DNA from: CAYJLF01 sp964371055
GTDB lineage: Bacteria > Eisenbacteria > RBG-16-71-46 > CAIMUX01
Assembly: GCA_964371055.1 (NCBI GenBank)
Contig: CAYJLF010000007.1
Coordinates: 124,001 to 188,000, forward strand
Reading direction: 5' to 3'
DNA: 64,000 bases
This document shows positions 26,227 through 34,922 of the stretch, piece after piece. The notes under the pieces are model-generated. The model was not told the DNA's origin. It saw only the letters and a program-made list of their open reading frames with translations, and made no database searches. The position numbers were made by a program, and so were the translations under genes. Numbering within the stretch: the stretch's first letter is position 1; each line of letters opens with the position of its first letter.

Positions 26227-27324
26227 TCAGCGTGTCCGGATGATCGTTCCGCGCCGCTCCAGATCGCCGCTGCCATAGCGGTAGAAGTAGATGCCGGACG
26301 GGACCACTCTCCGCGCGTCGTCGCGTCCGTCCCAGCGGATGGCGGCCGCGCCGGAGCTGAGCTCTACCCCGAAGTCGCGCACCAGGCGCCCGTCGGCGGA
26401 GTGGATCGAGAGCCGCCCCTCGCCCCCGGGGAATCCACGCAGGAGGATCGAGGTAGCCTCATGCGATGGGTTCGGAACGACGCGGATCATCGGCCCCTCG
26501 GTCGTGGCCGCGGGAACGCTCCCCGGCCAGCCGCCCAGGTAGACGCGGTAGAAGCAGTAGTTGGAGAAGCTGGGGTTGCGCTTCGACTGGAGAACAAAGT
26601 CGACCGCGCCCTGGCTGGGGGAGTCGCCGATGAAGATCTGGACGTGGATCGAGTCCTGCAGGCCGACCGGCAGCGGCAGCTCACCTCGATCAAAGAAGCA
26701 GATTCCGGTCGATTGCTGGCAGAACTGCGCGAACCAATCTCCCGGCAGGGAGGGGATCATGGTCACGATCATGTCGTCCGGCGCGGTCCCGTCGTTGCGA
26801 ATCGGCGCATAGAACTCGATCTCATCGCCCGGATTCCCCGAGGCGACGTAGCGCACGGCGTCGCTGCAGTCGGTGACGAGCTCGACGCCCGCCGGCACGG
26901 GGAGACCGCAGAAGAGGGTGTAGGTACAACGCACGACCTGCAGCGGATCTTCCACCGAGACGATGGTCAGGTCGACCCAGCCGTATCCGGGCTCCGTGAG
27001 ATCGGGGAAGAAGTCGATGTCCAGCCGGTCCTGGACCCCCGCCACCAGGCGGATGCGCTGGCTGTCGAAGAAACAGAGGCCCGTGGAAGTCTGGCACCAC
27101 TGCGCGAACCAGGTGTCCGGGAGGTGCGGCTCGAAAAAGACATCGACCGAGTCGTTCCCCGGCGCAACGGAGGCGATCGGCGCGGCGAACTGGTGGATGT
27201 CGGTGCCGAGTGGCCGGGACACGTAGCGATCCGAACGGCAGTCGAAGGTGAAATTCGCGGCCAGCGCCGGCCCGGCGAGAAGAAGTCCGGCCACGATCAG
27301 AGCCCAGACGGCACGATGACGCAT
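26227..27324 (-). CDS. Secreted two-repeat protein with FlgD-like C-terminal module
   Basis: This 365-residue exported protein has a signal peptide (1-22). Two homologous domains of about 115 residues follow, each with a DTWFAQWCQTSTGLCFFD-type element (two cysteines). The last 80 residues are the FlgD-like module with WDGRD and an SGIYFYR segment. The repeats carry pairs of cysteines likely to be disulfide-bonded, and the fold is beta-rich. I do not recognise the domain. The C-terminal module implies the same export or anchoring route as the proteases. GGAGGAGC precedes the ATG. It appears monocistronic. Confidence 0.75.
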   Translation of the reverse strand: MRHRAVWALIVAGLLLAGPALAANFTFDCRSDRYVSRPLGTDIHQFAAPIASVAPGNDSVDVFFEPHLPDTWFAQWCQTSTGLCFFDSQRIRLVAGVQDRLDIDFFPDLTEPGYGWVDLTIVSVEDPLQVVRCTYTLFCGLPVPAGVELVTDCSDAVRYVASGNPGDEIEFYAPIRNDGTAPDDMIVTMIPSLPGDWFAQFCQQSTGICFFDRGELPLPVGLQDSIHVQIFIGDSPSQGAVDFVLQSKRNPSFSNYCFYRVYLGGWPGSVPAATTEGPMIRVVPNPSHEATSILLRGFPGGEGRLSIHSADGRLVRDFGVELSSGAAAIRWDGRDDARRVVPSGIYFYRYGSGDLERRGTIIRTR

Positions 27325-27501
27325 GATGCTCCTCCGATGTCCCCTGCCCGGGGAGGAACGGCTGAACCTGGGAGGACGCCCGGAGTTAGTTCGGCCGTCC
27401 ATGCCTGACAGGATCTAAGCATAGCGGAAGTTTATTGCTCCGGTCAAGGAAGACCGTCTAATACAAGGCACTTGCCGCGCTGTCGGGATGGACGGGAGAG
27501 G

Positions 27502-27888
27502 TCAGGGAGCGGTCGCCTCGGGCGGGAAAGGGGTCTCCAGGATCTCCCGCAGATTGGTCGTGCCGATGCTCGCGCCGGCCCCGCCTCCCGCCTCGATCCA
27601 GCGGGCGATCCAGGCGACCAGCCGTTTGACCGTCACCGTCTTCTCGGGCGCCGTGCGGGGGAGCAGTCGGACCATGACCGACTCGGGGCGGGTCGTGACG
27701 AGGGCATAGAATCCCTGGTTCAGTCGCCCCTCGACGGTGACGCACTCGATCAGCGCCGACTGCCCGTCGGAAGCGAGGAAACAGGCCAGAGCTCTCATCA
27801 CACCGGCCGGCTCCCGCACCGAGCGCGGCTGGAAACGGGCGTGGAACTCGGCCAGCGGGGCGGCGCCGATCACCTCGACGTGGGGCAT
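27502..27888 (-). CDS. Conserved-looking small protein of unknown function
   Basis: This 128-residue soluble protein has alternating beta and alpha predicted segments, including ECVTVEGRLNQGFYALVTTRP, and ends in a proline-rich tail. No known motif or cofactor site is visible. It begins one base after the stop of the upstream TPR gene, so the two are co-transcribed and probably function together. Codon use matches its neighbours. Confidence 0.6.
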   Translation of the reverse strand: MPHVEVIGAAPLAEFHARFQPRSVREPAGVMRALACFLASDGQSALIECVTVEGRLNQGFYALVTTRPESVMVRLLPRTAPEKTVTVKRLVAWIARWIEAGGGAGASIGTTNLREILETPFPPEATAP

Positions 27889-27889
27889 G

Positions 27890-28387
27890 CTAGTTCCGGC
27901 GGGCGCGGATGCGCCGGAGCGCCGCGACGGCCGGCTCGTAGCCGGGCTGGAAGCGCAGGGCCATCTCGTAGGAGCGTTCCGCCCTCTCCTCGTCGTAGTT
28001 CCGCTCGTGGACCCGGCCGAGGTTGAAGTGCGGGAAGTGATAGGAACGGTAGCGGCGCGCCCGGGTCGCGGCCTCCAGCCAGGGTATGGCCTCGCTCCAG
28101 CGCCCCAGCTCGATCAGGTAGGCTCCGATGTCGTTGTAGGGATTGCCGAAGTCGGGATCGAGCGCGATCGCTTCCCGACAGCAACGCATCGCCTCGGCGT
28201 AGTCGCGCCGGAAGGAGTGGGCCCAGCCGAGGAAGGTGTGCGCCTCGGCGGTGGGGTGGAGCTCGATCGACGCGCGGTAGAGGCGCATCGCCTCGTCGAG
28301 CTCGCCGCGCATCTGCGCGCGGTAGGCCCGGCGGAACGCGTCGCGCGCGCGACGGCGCACGGTGGCGGTGCGGTCAGCATCCTGCAT
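27890..28387 (-). CDS. TPR-repeat protein
   Basis: This 165-residue protein consists of about four tetratricopeptide repeats, recognised by patterns such as LGWAHSFRRDYAEAMRCCREAIALDP and IGAYLIELGRWSEAIPWLEAA. No signal peptide or membrane segment is seen, so it is likely a cytoplasmic scaffold for protein contacts. The next gene follows directly. The N-terminal 20 residues are basic. I see no partner gene that defines its role. Confidence 0.85.
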   Translation of the reverse strand: MQDADRTATVRRRARDAFRRAYRAQMRGELDEAMRLYRASIELHPTAEAHTFLGWAHSFRRDYAEAMRCCREAIALDPDFGNPYNDIGAYLIELGRWSEAIPWLEAATRARRYRSYHFPHFNLGRVHERNYDEERAERSYEMALRFQPGYEPAVAALRRIRARRN

Positions 28388-28524
28388 GTCGGAGATTGTG
28401 GCCGAGCCGTTCCGGCAGTGTCAACGTGTCGCTGGCGATCGAGGCCGGCGCAGGCTGAAGATCGCCCCGCCGGGACTCGATCGCGGTGTTGCCGGGCGGG
28501 GCGCCGGCGCGTACGCTCGACTGC

Positions 28525-29772
28525 ATGTCTGATCCAGACCCCGTGGCGACACCTCGTTGGCGCGCCGTTCTCGATGCCGGGCGAGAGCGCGCTCGATCGT
28601 CACGGCCCACCCTTCGCCGGTCGTTTTTGGTCGTGATCCTGTTCGTCGCGAACGGAGCCGGAGCAGTCCTTGCTTCCTCGGGCCCGGCCCGCTGGAAGTC
28701 AGCTCCACCCCGCCCGGCCGATGTCCGGTCGATCGCTCCGTCATCGCCGTCGCCGGACCGACCGCGAGCCGCCCCCTCCGACTCGCTCGCCCGGGCTTTT
28801 CGCCATCAGCTCAGCCTGTTGCGCCGCTATCCCTCGCGGGTGGAGACGCACCGGGAGTTGGGAGAGATCTACTACCGCCTCGGCAACGACCTCGCGGCGC
28901 GCCATCATCTCGAGACCTATCTCGCGTCGGGTGCCTCCGGGGCTGATTCGCTGCGCGCGGCGCTCCTGCGCGCGCGGGTGCTGATCCGTCTCGATCGTTA
29001 CTTCGAGGCGGCGATGGCGCTGGATCAATTGACCCGGGAGCCTTCCGCTCCTCCGGGGGCATCCCACGACCTCTCGCTCCTCCTGCGGCGCGACGGGCGG
29101 CCGGCCGAGGCTTTGATGGCGTCGATGCGCGCGGTGGAGCGATCCGGAGGCGAGGCGCTCTTCGTCCGCGAGGCGGCGGCGCAGTGGAAGGAACGCGTCC
29201 GGCTGGATCAGGCGCTGGCCGTCTATTCCATCTTCGACGGTCATCCGGCGGCGGAAGGGGAGGAGTTGTTTCAGGCAGCCTACCTGGCGCACCGCTTCGG
29301 TGGCCTGGAGACCGCACGGCGACGGTACCAGGCGGCGCTCCGACTCCTCCCCGAACACGCCGAGGCACACTACAACCTGGGTCTGCTCCTCGACGAAGCG
29401 GGAGAGTTCGAGTCGGCGGCGGATCACTGGCGCACCGTCATCCGCCTCCGCCCCGCCTACGAGCCGACCTACTTCCAGCTCGGCTCTCTGCTGTTGCGCA
29501 CGGAGAAACGGGAGGAGGCGGCGGGAGTCTTCGAGGACTATCTTAAGGTGAGCAACGACTTCATGGCGTTGCTCGAGGCGGCGGGGATCCTGAACGCCCT
29601 GGGCGTGCCGGAGGATCGGGTGAAGTCGATCCTCGGCGCTCGCCAGGTGGAGGAACTGCGCCTCGGCCGCGAAGCCGCGCGTTCCGACAGCGCCGCAGCG
29701 GAGCCCGCAGTGGCGCCCGCAGCGGAGCCCGCGGCGGAGCCCGCCGCCGAACCCGCCCCGATCACTCCGTGA
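28525..29772 (+). CDS. Membrane-anchored TPR protein with AEPA-repeat tail
   Basis: This 415-residue protein has a basic N-terminus, one membrane or signal segment (about 32-50), a proline-rich linker and six or more TPR-like repeats (about 90-370), including AEAHYNLGLLLDEAGEFESAADHW and PTYFQLGSLLLRTEKREEAAGVF. A low-complexity tail of repeated A-E-P-A units follows. It is probably an exported or membrane-held adaptor. The ATG at 28525 is used; a GTG 13 codons earlier is in frame but neither has a good ribosome site. Its stop overlaps the stop of the convergent methyltransferase by 11 bases. Confidence 0.75.
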   Translation: MSDPDPVATPRWRAVLDAGRERARSSRPTLRRSFLVVILFVANGAGAVLASSGPARWKSAPPRPADVRSIAPSSPSPDRPRAAPSDSLARAFRHQLSLLRRYPSRVETHRELGEIYYRLGNDLAARHHLETYLASGASGADSLRAALLRARVLIRLDRYFEAAMALDQLTREPSAPPGASHDLSLLLRRDGRPAEALMASMRAVERSGGEALFVREAAAQWKERVRLDQALAVYSIFDGHPAAEGEELFQAAYLAHRFGGLETARRRYQAALRLLPEHAEAHYNLGLLLDEAGEFESAADHWRTVIRLRPAYEPTYFQLGSLLLRTEKREEAAGVFEDYLKVSNDFMALLEAAGILNALGVPEDRVKSILGARQVEELRLGREAARSDSAAAEPAVAPAAEPAAEPAAEPAPITP

Positions 29773-31627
29773 GGACCCCCTCCAGCACCGAGAGCGCCAT
29801 CTCGTAGCGACCCAGGGGCGGCATGACGTAGGCGCCCCGGATCCGCGGCGACTGCCGGGCGCGGGCCAGCGCCTCGCGGGCGATCTCGACTCCGAGTCGG
29901 CGCGCCTCCTCGCCGCTGCCGGCCTGTCGCATCCGCTCGCGCACCGGTTCGGGAATGCTCATGCCGGGGACCTCATTGTGGTAGAACTCGGCATTGCGGT
30001 AGCTGGTCAAAGGCAGGATGCCGATCAGGATCGGCAGGCGGATCTCCTCCGTGCGCGCGAGGAACTCCTCCAGGCGCTCGTGATCGAAGACCGGCTGGGT
30101 GAAGGCGCACTCTGCCCCCGCCTCTACCTTCAGGCGGAAACGGCGAATCTCCTCCTCGAGGTTGGGCGCGGCGGGATTGACGCCGACGCCGATCAGAAAT
30201 CCGGTCGGAGGTCCGAGCGGCTTCCCCACCATGTCCTGGCCGTGGTTGAGGCGCTGCACGATGCGGGTCAGCCCGATCGAGTCGACGTCATAGACCGCGG
30301 TGGCGTTGGGATAGTCGCCCAGCTTCGGCGGGTCGCCCGTGATGATGATGAGGTTCCGCAGGCCCAGCACGTGAGCGCCGAGGAGATCCGACTGCATGCC
30401 GAGGAGGTTGCGGTCACGGCAGCAGTAGTGGAGCAGAACATCGATCCCGATCTCGCGTGAGATGACCACGCCGAGCGCCATGGGGGTGACTCGCGCGCTT
30501 GCCCGCGGCCCGTCGGGGATGTTGACCGCGTCGACACCGGCCGCATGCAACATCCGGGCCCCTTCGAGGATCTTGGCGGTCTCGGTGCCGCGCGGTGGGG
30601 AGATCTCGACGCTGACCGCGAATCCTCCTTCGGTCAACTTGCGGGCGAACCGACTCCGTTCGCCGATCGGCACCGGGAGGGCGGGCGGGGGTGACGCGTC
30701 CTCCTGGATCGCGGTGATCTCGTGGCGGCCGGGATGCAGGGCGCGGATCGCAGCCCCCATCGCCCGGATGTGGTCCGGCGTTGTGCCGCAGCAGCCCCCG
30801 ACCAGGCGGACGCCGCACCCGGAGATGAAGCGCCGGGCATAGGTCGCCAGGTACTCCGGAGACGAGAAATAGATGTAGCGTCCTTCGAACCACTGCGGCG
30901 TCCCGGCGTTCGGCTGGGCGGCGAGGAGGAAGTCGCCGCGCGCGCTCATCGCTTCCAGGCACTCGAGCATCGGCTTAGGCCCGATGGCGCAGTTCGCGCC
31001 GACGACGTCTGCCCCGAGGGCTGCCATCCAGACCGCCAGATCCCCGGCGTCGTCTCCCCGAACCGTCCGGCCATCCTCATTGAAGGTCATCTGGGCCACG
31101 ATCGGCAGATCGGGGGCGATGGAGCGGGCCGCCCGGATCGCCGCTTCCATCTCTTCCCGCCGCGAGATCGTCTCGATCATCACGAGGTCGATCCCCCCCT
31201 CGACCAGAGCACCGATCTGCTCCGCGTAGATCGAGTCGAGGTCTCCCGTCGTCAGGGGATCGAGGCTCTGCAGCGGGTTGCCGAGGGGACCGACCGAACC
31301 GGCGACCAGGGCGTCGCGGTGCGCCGCCTCGATCGCCCGCCGTGCCAGCGACGCGGCGGCCCGGTTGATCTCCCCGACCTTGTCCTCCAGACCGTGTCGC
31401 ACCAGCTTGAAGCGATTGGCCCCGAAGCTGTTGGTCTCGATGATGTCGGCGCCGGCCCGCAGGTACTCCCGGTGGACCTCTTCGACCAAGGAGGGGCTCG
31501 AGAGGTTGAGCTCGTCGAAGCAGCGGTTGATGAAGATCCCGCGGGCGTAGAGCATCGTCCCCATCGCCCCGTCGCAGAGGAGGACGGAGGACTGAAGTCT
31601 CTCTCGGAACTCGGAGCATCGACTCAT
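29762..31627 (-). CDS. Bifunctional homocysteine S-methyltransferase / methylenetetrahydrofolate reductase
   Basis: This 621-residue fusion resembles B. subtilis YitJ. The N-terminal half is a zinc homocysteine S-methyltransferase barrel with CDGAMGTML and ligands Cys213 (GANCAIGP) and Cys279/Cys280 (GGCCGTTP). The C-terminal half (about 325-621) is a MetF-type FAD barrel with EISPPRG, the flavin region and NLIIITGDPPKLGDYP. Together they would reduce methylene-THF and transfer a methyl group to homocysteine, making methionine; the methyl donor of this half may instead be S-methylmethionine or SAM. A length of 621 equals YitJ. The ATG is at 31627 with a weak ribosome site. No SAM riboswitch is evident in its leader. 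Confidence 0.9.
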   Translation of the reverse strand: MSRCSEFRERLQSSVLLCDGAMGTMLYARGIFINRCFDELNLSSPSLVEEVHREYLRAGADIIETNSFGANRFKLVRHGLEDKVGEINRAAASLARRAIEAAHRDALVAGSVGPLGNPLQSLDPLTTGDLDSIYAEQIGALVEGGIDLVMIETISRREEMEAAIRAARSIAPDLPIVAQMTFNEDGRTVRGDDAGDLAVWMAALGADVVGANCAIGPKPMLECLEAMSARGDFLLAAQPNAGTPQWFEGRYIYFSSPEYLATYARRFISGCGVRLVGGCCGTTPDHIRAMGAAIRALHPGRHEITAIQEDASPPPALPVPIGERSRFARKLTEGGFAVSVEISPPRGTETAKILEGARMLHAAGVDAVNIPDGPRASARVTPMALGVVISREIGIDVLLHYCCRDRNLLGMQSDLLGAHVLGLRNLIIITGDPPKLGDYPNATAVYDVDSIGLTRIVQRLNHGQDMVGKPLGPPTGFLIGVGVNPAAPNLEEEIRRFRLKVEAGAECAFTQPVFDHERLEEFLARTEEIRLPILIGILPLTSYRNAEFYHNEVPGMSIPEPVRERMRQAGSGEEARRLGVEIAREALARARQSPRIRGAYVMPPLGRYEMALSVLEGVLTE

Positions 31628-31740
31628 GGCGGATTCCCGATGGGCCTGCTAAGGGAGGGTTCTGTCGGAACGGTGGATGCTAGCGGCGATGTACGTTATT
31701 CGTCAATGGCTTCCGCCGCTGAGCGTTAGTGAACCTCGGG

Positions 31741-31770
31741 TTGACCGCACAGGTTGCGAGATAGTACACT
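31741..31770 (+). promoter_or_regulatory. Sigma70-type promoter of protease 3
   Basis: TTGACC (31741-31746), an 18-bp spacer and TACACT (31765-31770) imply a leader of about 108 bases before the start at 31886. Confidence 0.6.
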
Positions 31771-31885
31771 CAATCTGTTGTTTGACCCCCGGCGGAGACG
31801 TGCCCGCCGCCCGGCCCCGAGGACGGCCACCCGCGATTTCGCAAGGCGGGGGCTAAGGACCTGTAACAGTATGAAGGAGAAAGAC

Positions 31886-34852
31886 ATGGCAATCTGGAGA
31901 CTCGCCCTGAGCGCGCTCCTCCTCCTGGCTGTCGGCGTATCGACGGCCTCGGCCATCCTGCCCACCGAGCGTGACGGGCAGATCCCGCCGCCGGCGGCGA
32001 TGGTGGCCCCGGAATACCGGCAGTTGTCCGGTCCGGAGGCGGCCAGCGCCCTGCCGGGTTGGAACGCCTTTGTCTCCAAGGAAGGATCCGGTTGGTTCGT
32101 CGCCCTTTATCGCGATGACCTGCGCGCCCCCTCGGCCCTGATGGGCCGGGGCATCGACCTCCTGACCGCCACGGCCGCGGACGAGCAGCTCGCCGAGGCC
32201 GCACGCGCGTTCGCGAGCGAGAACGCCGCCGTGCTCAACCTCGATCCGACGCAACTCGGCGCAGCCGAGGTCATCTCGCTCGTGGGCGAAAAGCGCGGCG
32301 TCCTCATCCAGCAGACCTACGAAGGGCTGGAGGTTATCGGCGGCCGGGCGGAACTCTATTTCGACGGCGGCAAGCTCGTCATGATGGGTTCGGAATTCTT
32401 CCCCGGGATCGATCTCTCGACCGCGCCGGCGCTCTCGGCGGAGCGGGCGCAGGTGCGCGCGACCGAGGGACTGACCTTCAACGCGGCCGTCGACATCTTC
32501 GACGCCGAGCCGCGACTGGTCGTCTATCCGATGATCCTGGAGGGCGCGGTGCAGGCCTACCTGGCGTGGGAGGTCCGCTTCACGACGGCGAGCCCCGAGG
32601 GACAGTGGTGGACGTATGTGGACGCCAGCGACGGCGAGGTGCTGACGCGCGTGAATCACCTGGCCCACTACGACATTCCGACGACCGTCAAGTCGGACGT
32701 CCAGATCAACTTCCCGACCGACCCCGAGACGGAGATCCTGAGCGCGGATCACTGGGTCCAGGCGAACAGCTCGAACTTCTACACCAACCAGAGCGGCTTC
32801 GTGAACCTGAGCGTGCCCAACAACCAGTCGTACGCGGTCCATTCGGAGATCCGGGGCCGGTGGGTCAACGTCAACCGGTACGACGGCACCGATGCGGCGT
32901 GGAACGGCAACGGTTCTCCCGGCGTGCCGCTCGAGATCAAGTGGGATGACACCAACTCGATCCTCCCCGAGCGCGACGCCTACTACAGCGTCAATCGCAT
33001 CCACACGTGGCTGAAGAGCGTCGATCCGAGCTTCAACAGTCTCGATTTCGCGATGAACTGCTACGTCAATCGTACGGACGGCACTTGCAACGCGTACTGG
33101 AACGGCTCCAACGTCAACTTCTACAAGGAAGGCGGCGGGTGCGTCAACATGGCCACGATGTCGGATGTGGTCATGCACGAGTACGGGCACGGGATCACGC
33201 AGTACACCTATTCGCCCAGCGCGCCCCCGACCAGCTCGGGAATGGGCGAGGCTTTCTCCGACATCTGCGCGCAGACCAACACCAACGACCGCTACGTCGG
33301 ACGCGGAATCTACAACGGTTCGGGCTACATCCGCGACGCGGAGAATCTGCGGCAGTACCCCGCGACCGAGTGCGGCACGTCGGTTCACTGCCTCGGTGAG
33401 GTTCTGATGGGGTCCTGCTGGAAGGCCCGGAAGAATTTCATCAGCACGCATGGCTACCAGGACGGCGTCCGCAAGTTCGACCTGGCCCATCGGGCGGCCT
33501 GGAAGACCAAGCAGTTCAGCATGCCAAACTACCTGACGCGACTCCTGATGGCGGACGACGACAACGCCAACTTGAGCGACGGCACGCCGAACTATCATGA
33601 GATCTGCGACGCCTTCGCGCTGCACAACCTCCCCTGCCCGGGCATCACGCAGTACATCTTCTTCCTCTATACGCCGGTGGAAGACCTCGAGCAGGTGAAC
33701 ACGCCGATCTCGATTCAGGCCTACATCGAGCCGCAGAACTGCGGCTCGCTCCTGCCCGACTCGACCAAGGTCCACTACACCGTGGACGGCGGCCAGACCT
33801 GGAGCTCGGTCCTGATGGCGCCGGCCGGTCCGATCAACGAGTTCGTCGCGGACATCCCGGGACAGCCGTGCGGGACCCTGGTGGAGTACTACATCCGTGG
33901 CGTCACCTCGACCGGCGTGCGGGGCACGGAGCCCGATCGGGCACCCGAGCTCTATGTCCACCGATTCATGGTGGGTCCCGCCTCGGTGGCGGTCGATGAC
34001 AACTTCGAGGCCGACCAGGGCTGGACGACGCCGGCCCCGGACGACAACGCCACCGCCGGGCTCTGGCAGCGGGTCGACCCGATTCAGAAGATCAACGGCA
34101 CAACGATCTACCAGCCGGAGAATGATCACACGACCGGCTTGAACAACGTCCTCTGCTGGGTGACCGACGGCACGGGCGGCTACTACCTGAACGGCGACGT
34201 CGACGGCGGCAGCACGACGATCCTCTCGCCGATCATCGACATGAGCACGGCTTCGGTCGCGAAGCTCGACTTCTGGGCCTTCTACATGGACGCTCTGGTC
34301 ACCGACGACACGCTCCGTGCGTCGGTCAGCAACGACGGCGGTGAGACGTGGTTGGACGTGAAGAAGATCTTCGGGATGAACCTGAACGCCTGGAACAACT
34401 ACATCACCTACTTCACGGAGGATGACATCGACTTCACCAACCAGATGCGTTTCCGGTTCCGGATCACCGACTACAACAACAACTCCTGTCTGGAGGGACT
34501 GGTGGACGACGTCTACCTGACCTTCGTCGGGTGCAGCGGCACGGATGACGTGGCGGAGCAGGATCTGCTGCCGCGGGACTTCACGGTGCAGCCGAGCCGG
34601 CCGAACCCGATGCGGCAGAGCACCTCCCTGCGCTTCGCCCTGCCGGCCCCCGCCGCGGTCCGCGTCGATGTCTTCGACGCCAGCGGACGGCTCGTCCGGA
34701 ACATCTTCGAAGCGGCCATGCCGGCCGGGTATCACGCCATCGACTGGGATGGCCGCGATACGGACGGGCGCCAGGTCTCTTCGGGGGTCTATTGGTACCG
34801 CGTCAACGCCGGGGACGAGGCCCAGACCCGGAAGCTCCTCGTCGTCCGTTAG
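31886..34852 (+). CDS. Secreted fungalysin-like metalloprotease with FlgD-like C-terminal module
   Basis: This 988-residue exported protease has a signal peptide (1-23, ending TASA). A propeptide of FTP/PepSY type covers about 50-265, and the catalytic domain has HEYGH (431-435) with third zinc ligand Glu455 in MGEAFSD. A beta region (about 590-690) and a jelly-roll domain (about 705-880) follow. The last 85 residues form the FlgD-like module with WDGRD and the tail KLLVVR. Its layout is almost the same as protease 1. The ATG at 31886 has GAAGGAGA upstream; an ATG five codons earlier would put the site inside the gene. It is bounded by its own promoter and a strong terminator. Confidence 0.9.
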   Translation: MAIWRLALSALLLLAVGVSTASAILPTERDGQIPPPAAMVAPEYRQLSGPEAASALPGWNAFVSKEGSGWFVALYRDDLRAPSALMGRGIDLLTATAADEQLAEAARAFASENAAVLNLDPTQLGAAEVISLVGEKRGVLIQQTYEGLEVIGGRAELYFDGGKLVMMGSEFFPGIDLSTAPALSAERAQVRATEGLTFNAAVDIFDAEPRLVVYPMILEGAVQAYLAWEVRFTTASPEGQWWTYVDASDGEVLTRVNHLAHYDIPTTVKSDVQINFPTDPETEILSADHWVQANSSNFYTNQSGFVNLSVPNNQSYAVHSEIRGRWVNVNRYDGTDAAWNGNGSPGVPLEIKWDDTNSILPERDAYYSVNRIHTWLKSVDPSFNSLDFAMNCYVNRTDGTCNAYWNGSNVNFYKEGGGCVNMATMSDVVMHEYGHGITQYTYSPSAPPTSSGMGEAFSDICAQTNTNDRYVGRGIYNGSGYIRDAENLRQYPATECGTSVHCLGEVLMGSCWKARKNFISTHGYQDGVRKFDLAHRAAWKTKQFSMPNYLTRLLMADDDNANLSDGTPNYHEICDAFALHNLPCPGITQYIFFLYTPVEDLEQVNTPISIQAYIEPQNCGSLLPDSTKVHYTVDGGQTWSSVLMAPAGPINEFVADIPGQPCGTLVEYYIRGVTSTGVRGTEPDRAPELYVHRFMVGPASVAVDDNFEADQGWTTPAPDDNATAGLWQRVDPIQKINGTTIYQPENDHTTGLNNVLCWVTDGTGGYYLNGDVDGGSTTILSPIIDMSTASVAKLDFWAFYMDALVTDDTLRASVSNDGGETWLDVKKIFGMNLNAWNNYITYFTEDDIDFTNQMRFRFRITDYNNNSCLEGLVDDVYLTFVGCSGTDDVAEQDLLPRDFTVQPSRPNPMRQSTSLRFALPAPAAVRVDVFDASGRLVRNIFEAAMPAGYHAIDWDGRDTDGRQVSSGVYWYRVNAGDEAQTRKLLVVR

Positions 34853-34873
34853 GTCTACGGGGAAGGGACGAGA

Positions 34874-34914
34874 AGCGGGGGCCGGTCGTCGCCGGCTCCC
34901 GCTCTCTGTTTTTT
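34874..34914 (+). terminator. Intrinsic terminator after protease 3
   Basis: A 12-bp stem (34874-34885 with 34892-34903, one G-T pair) and a 6-base loop are followed a few bases later by a run of six T residues. Confidence 0.85.
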
Positions 34915-34922
34915 GCGCCCTG

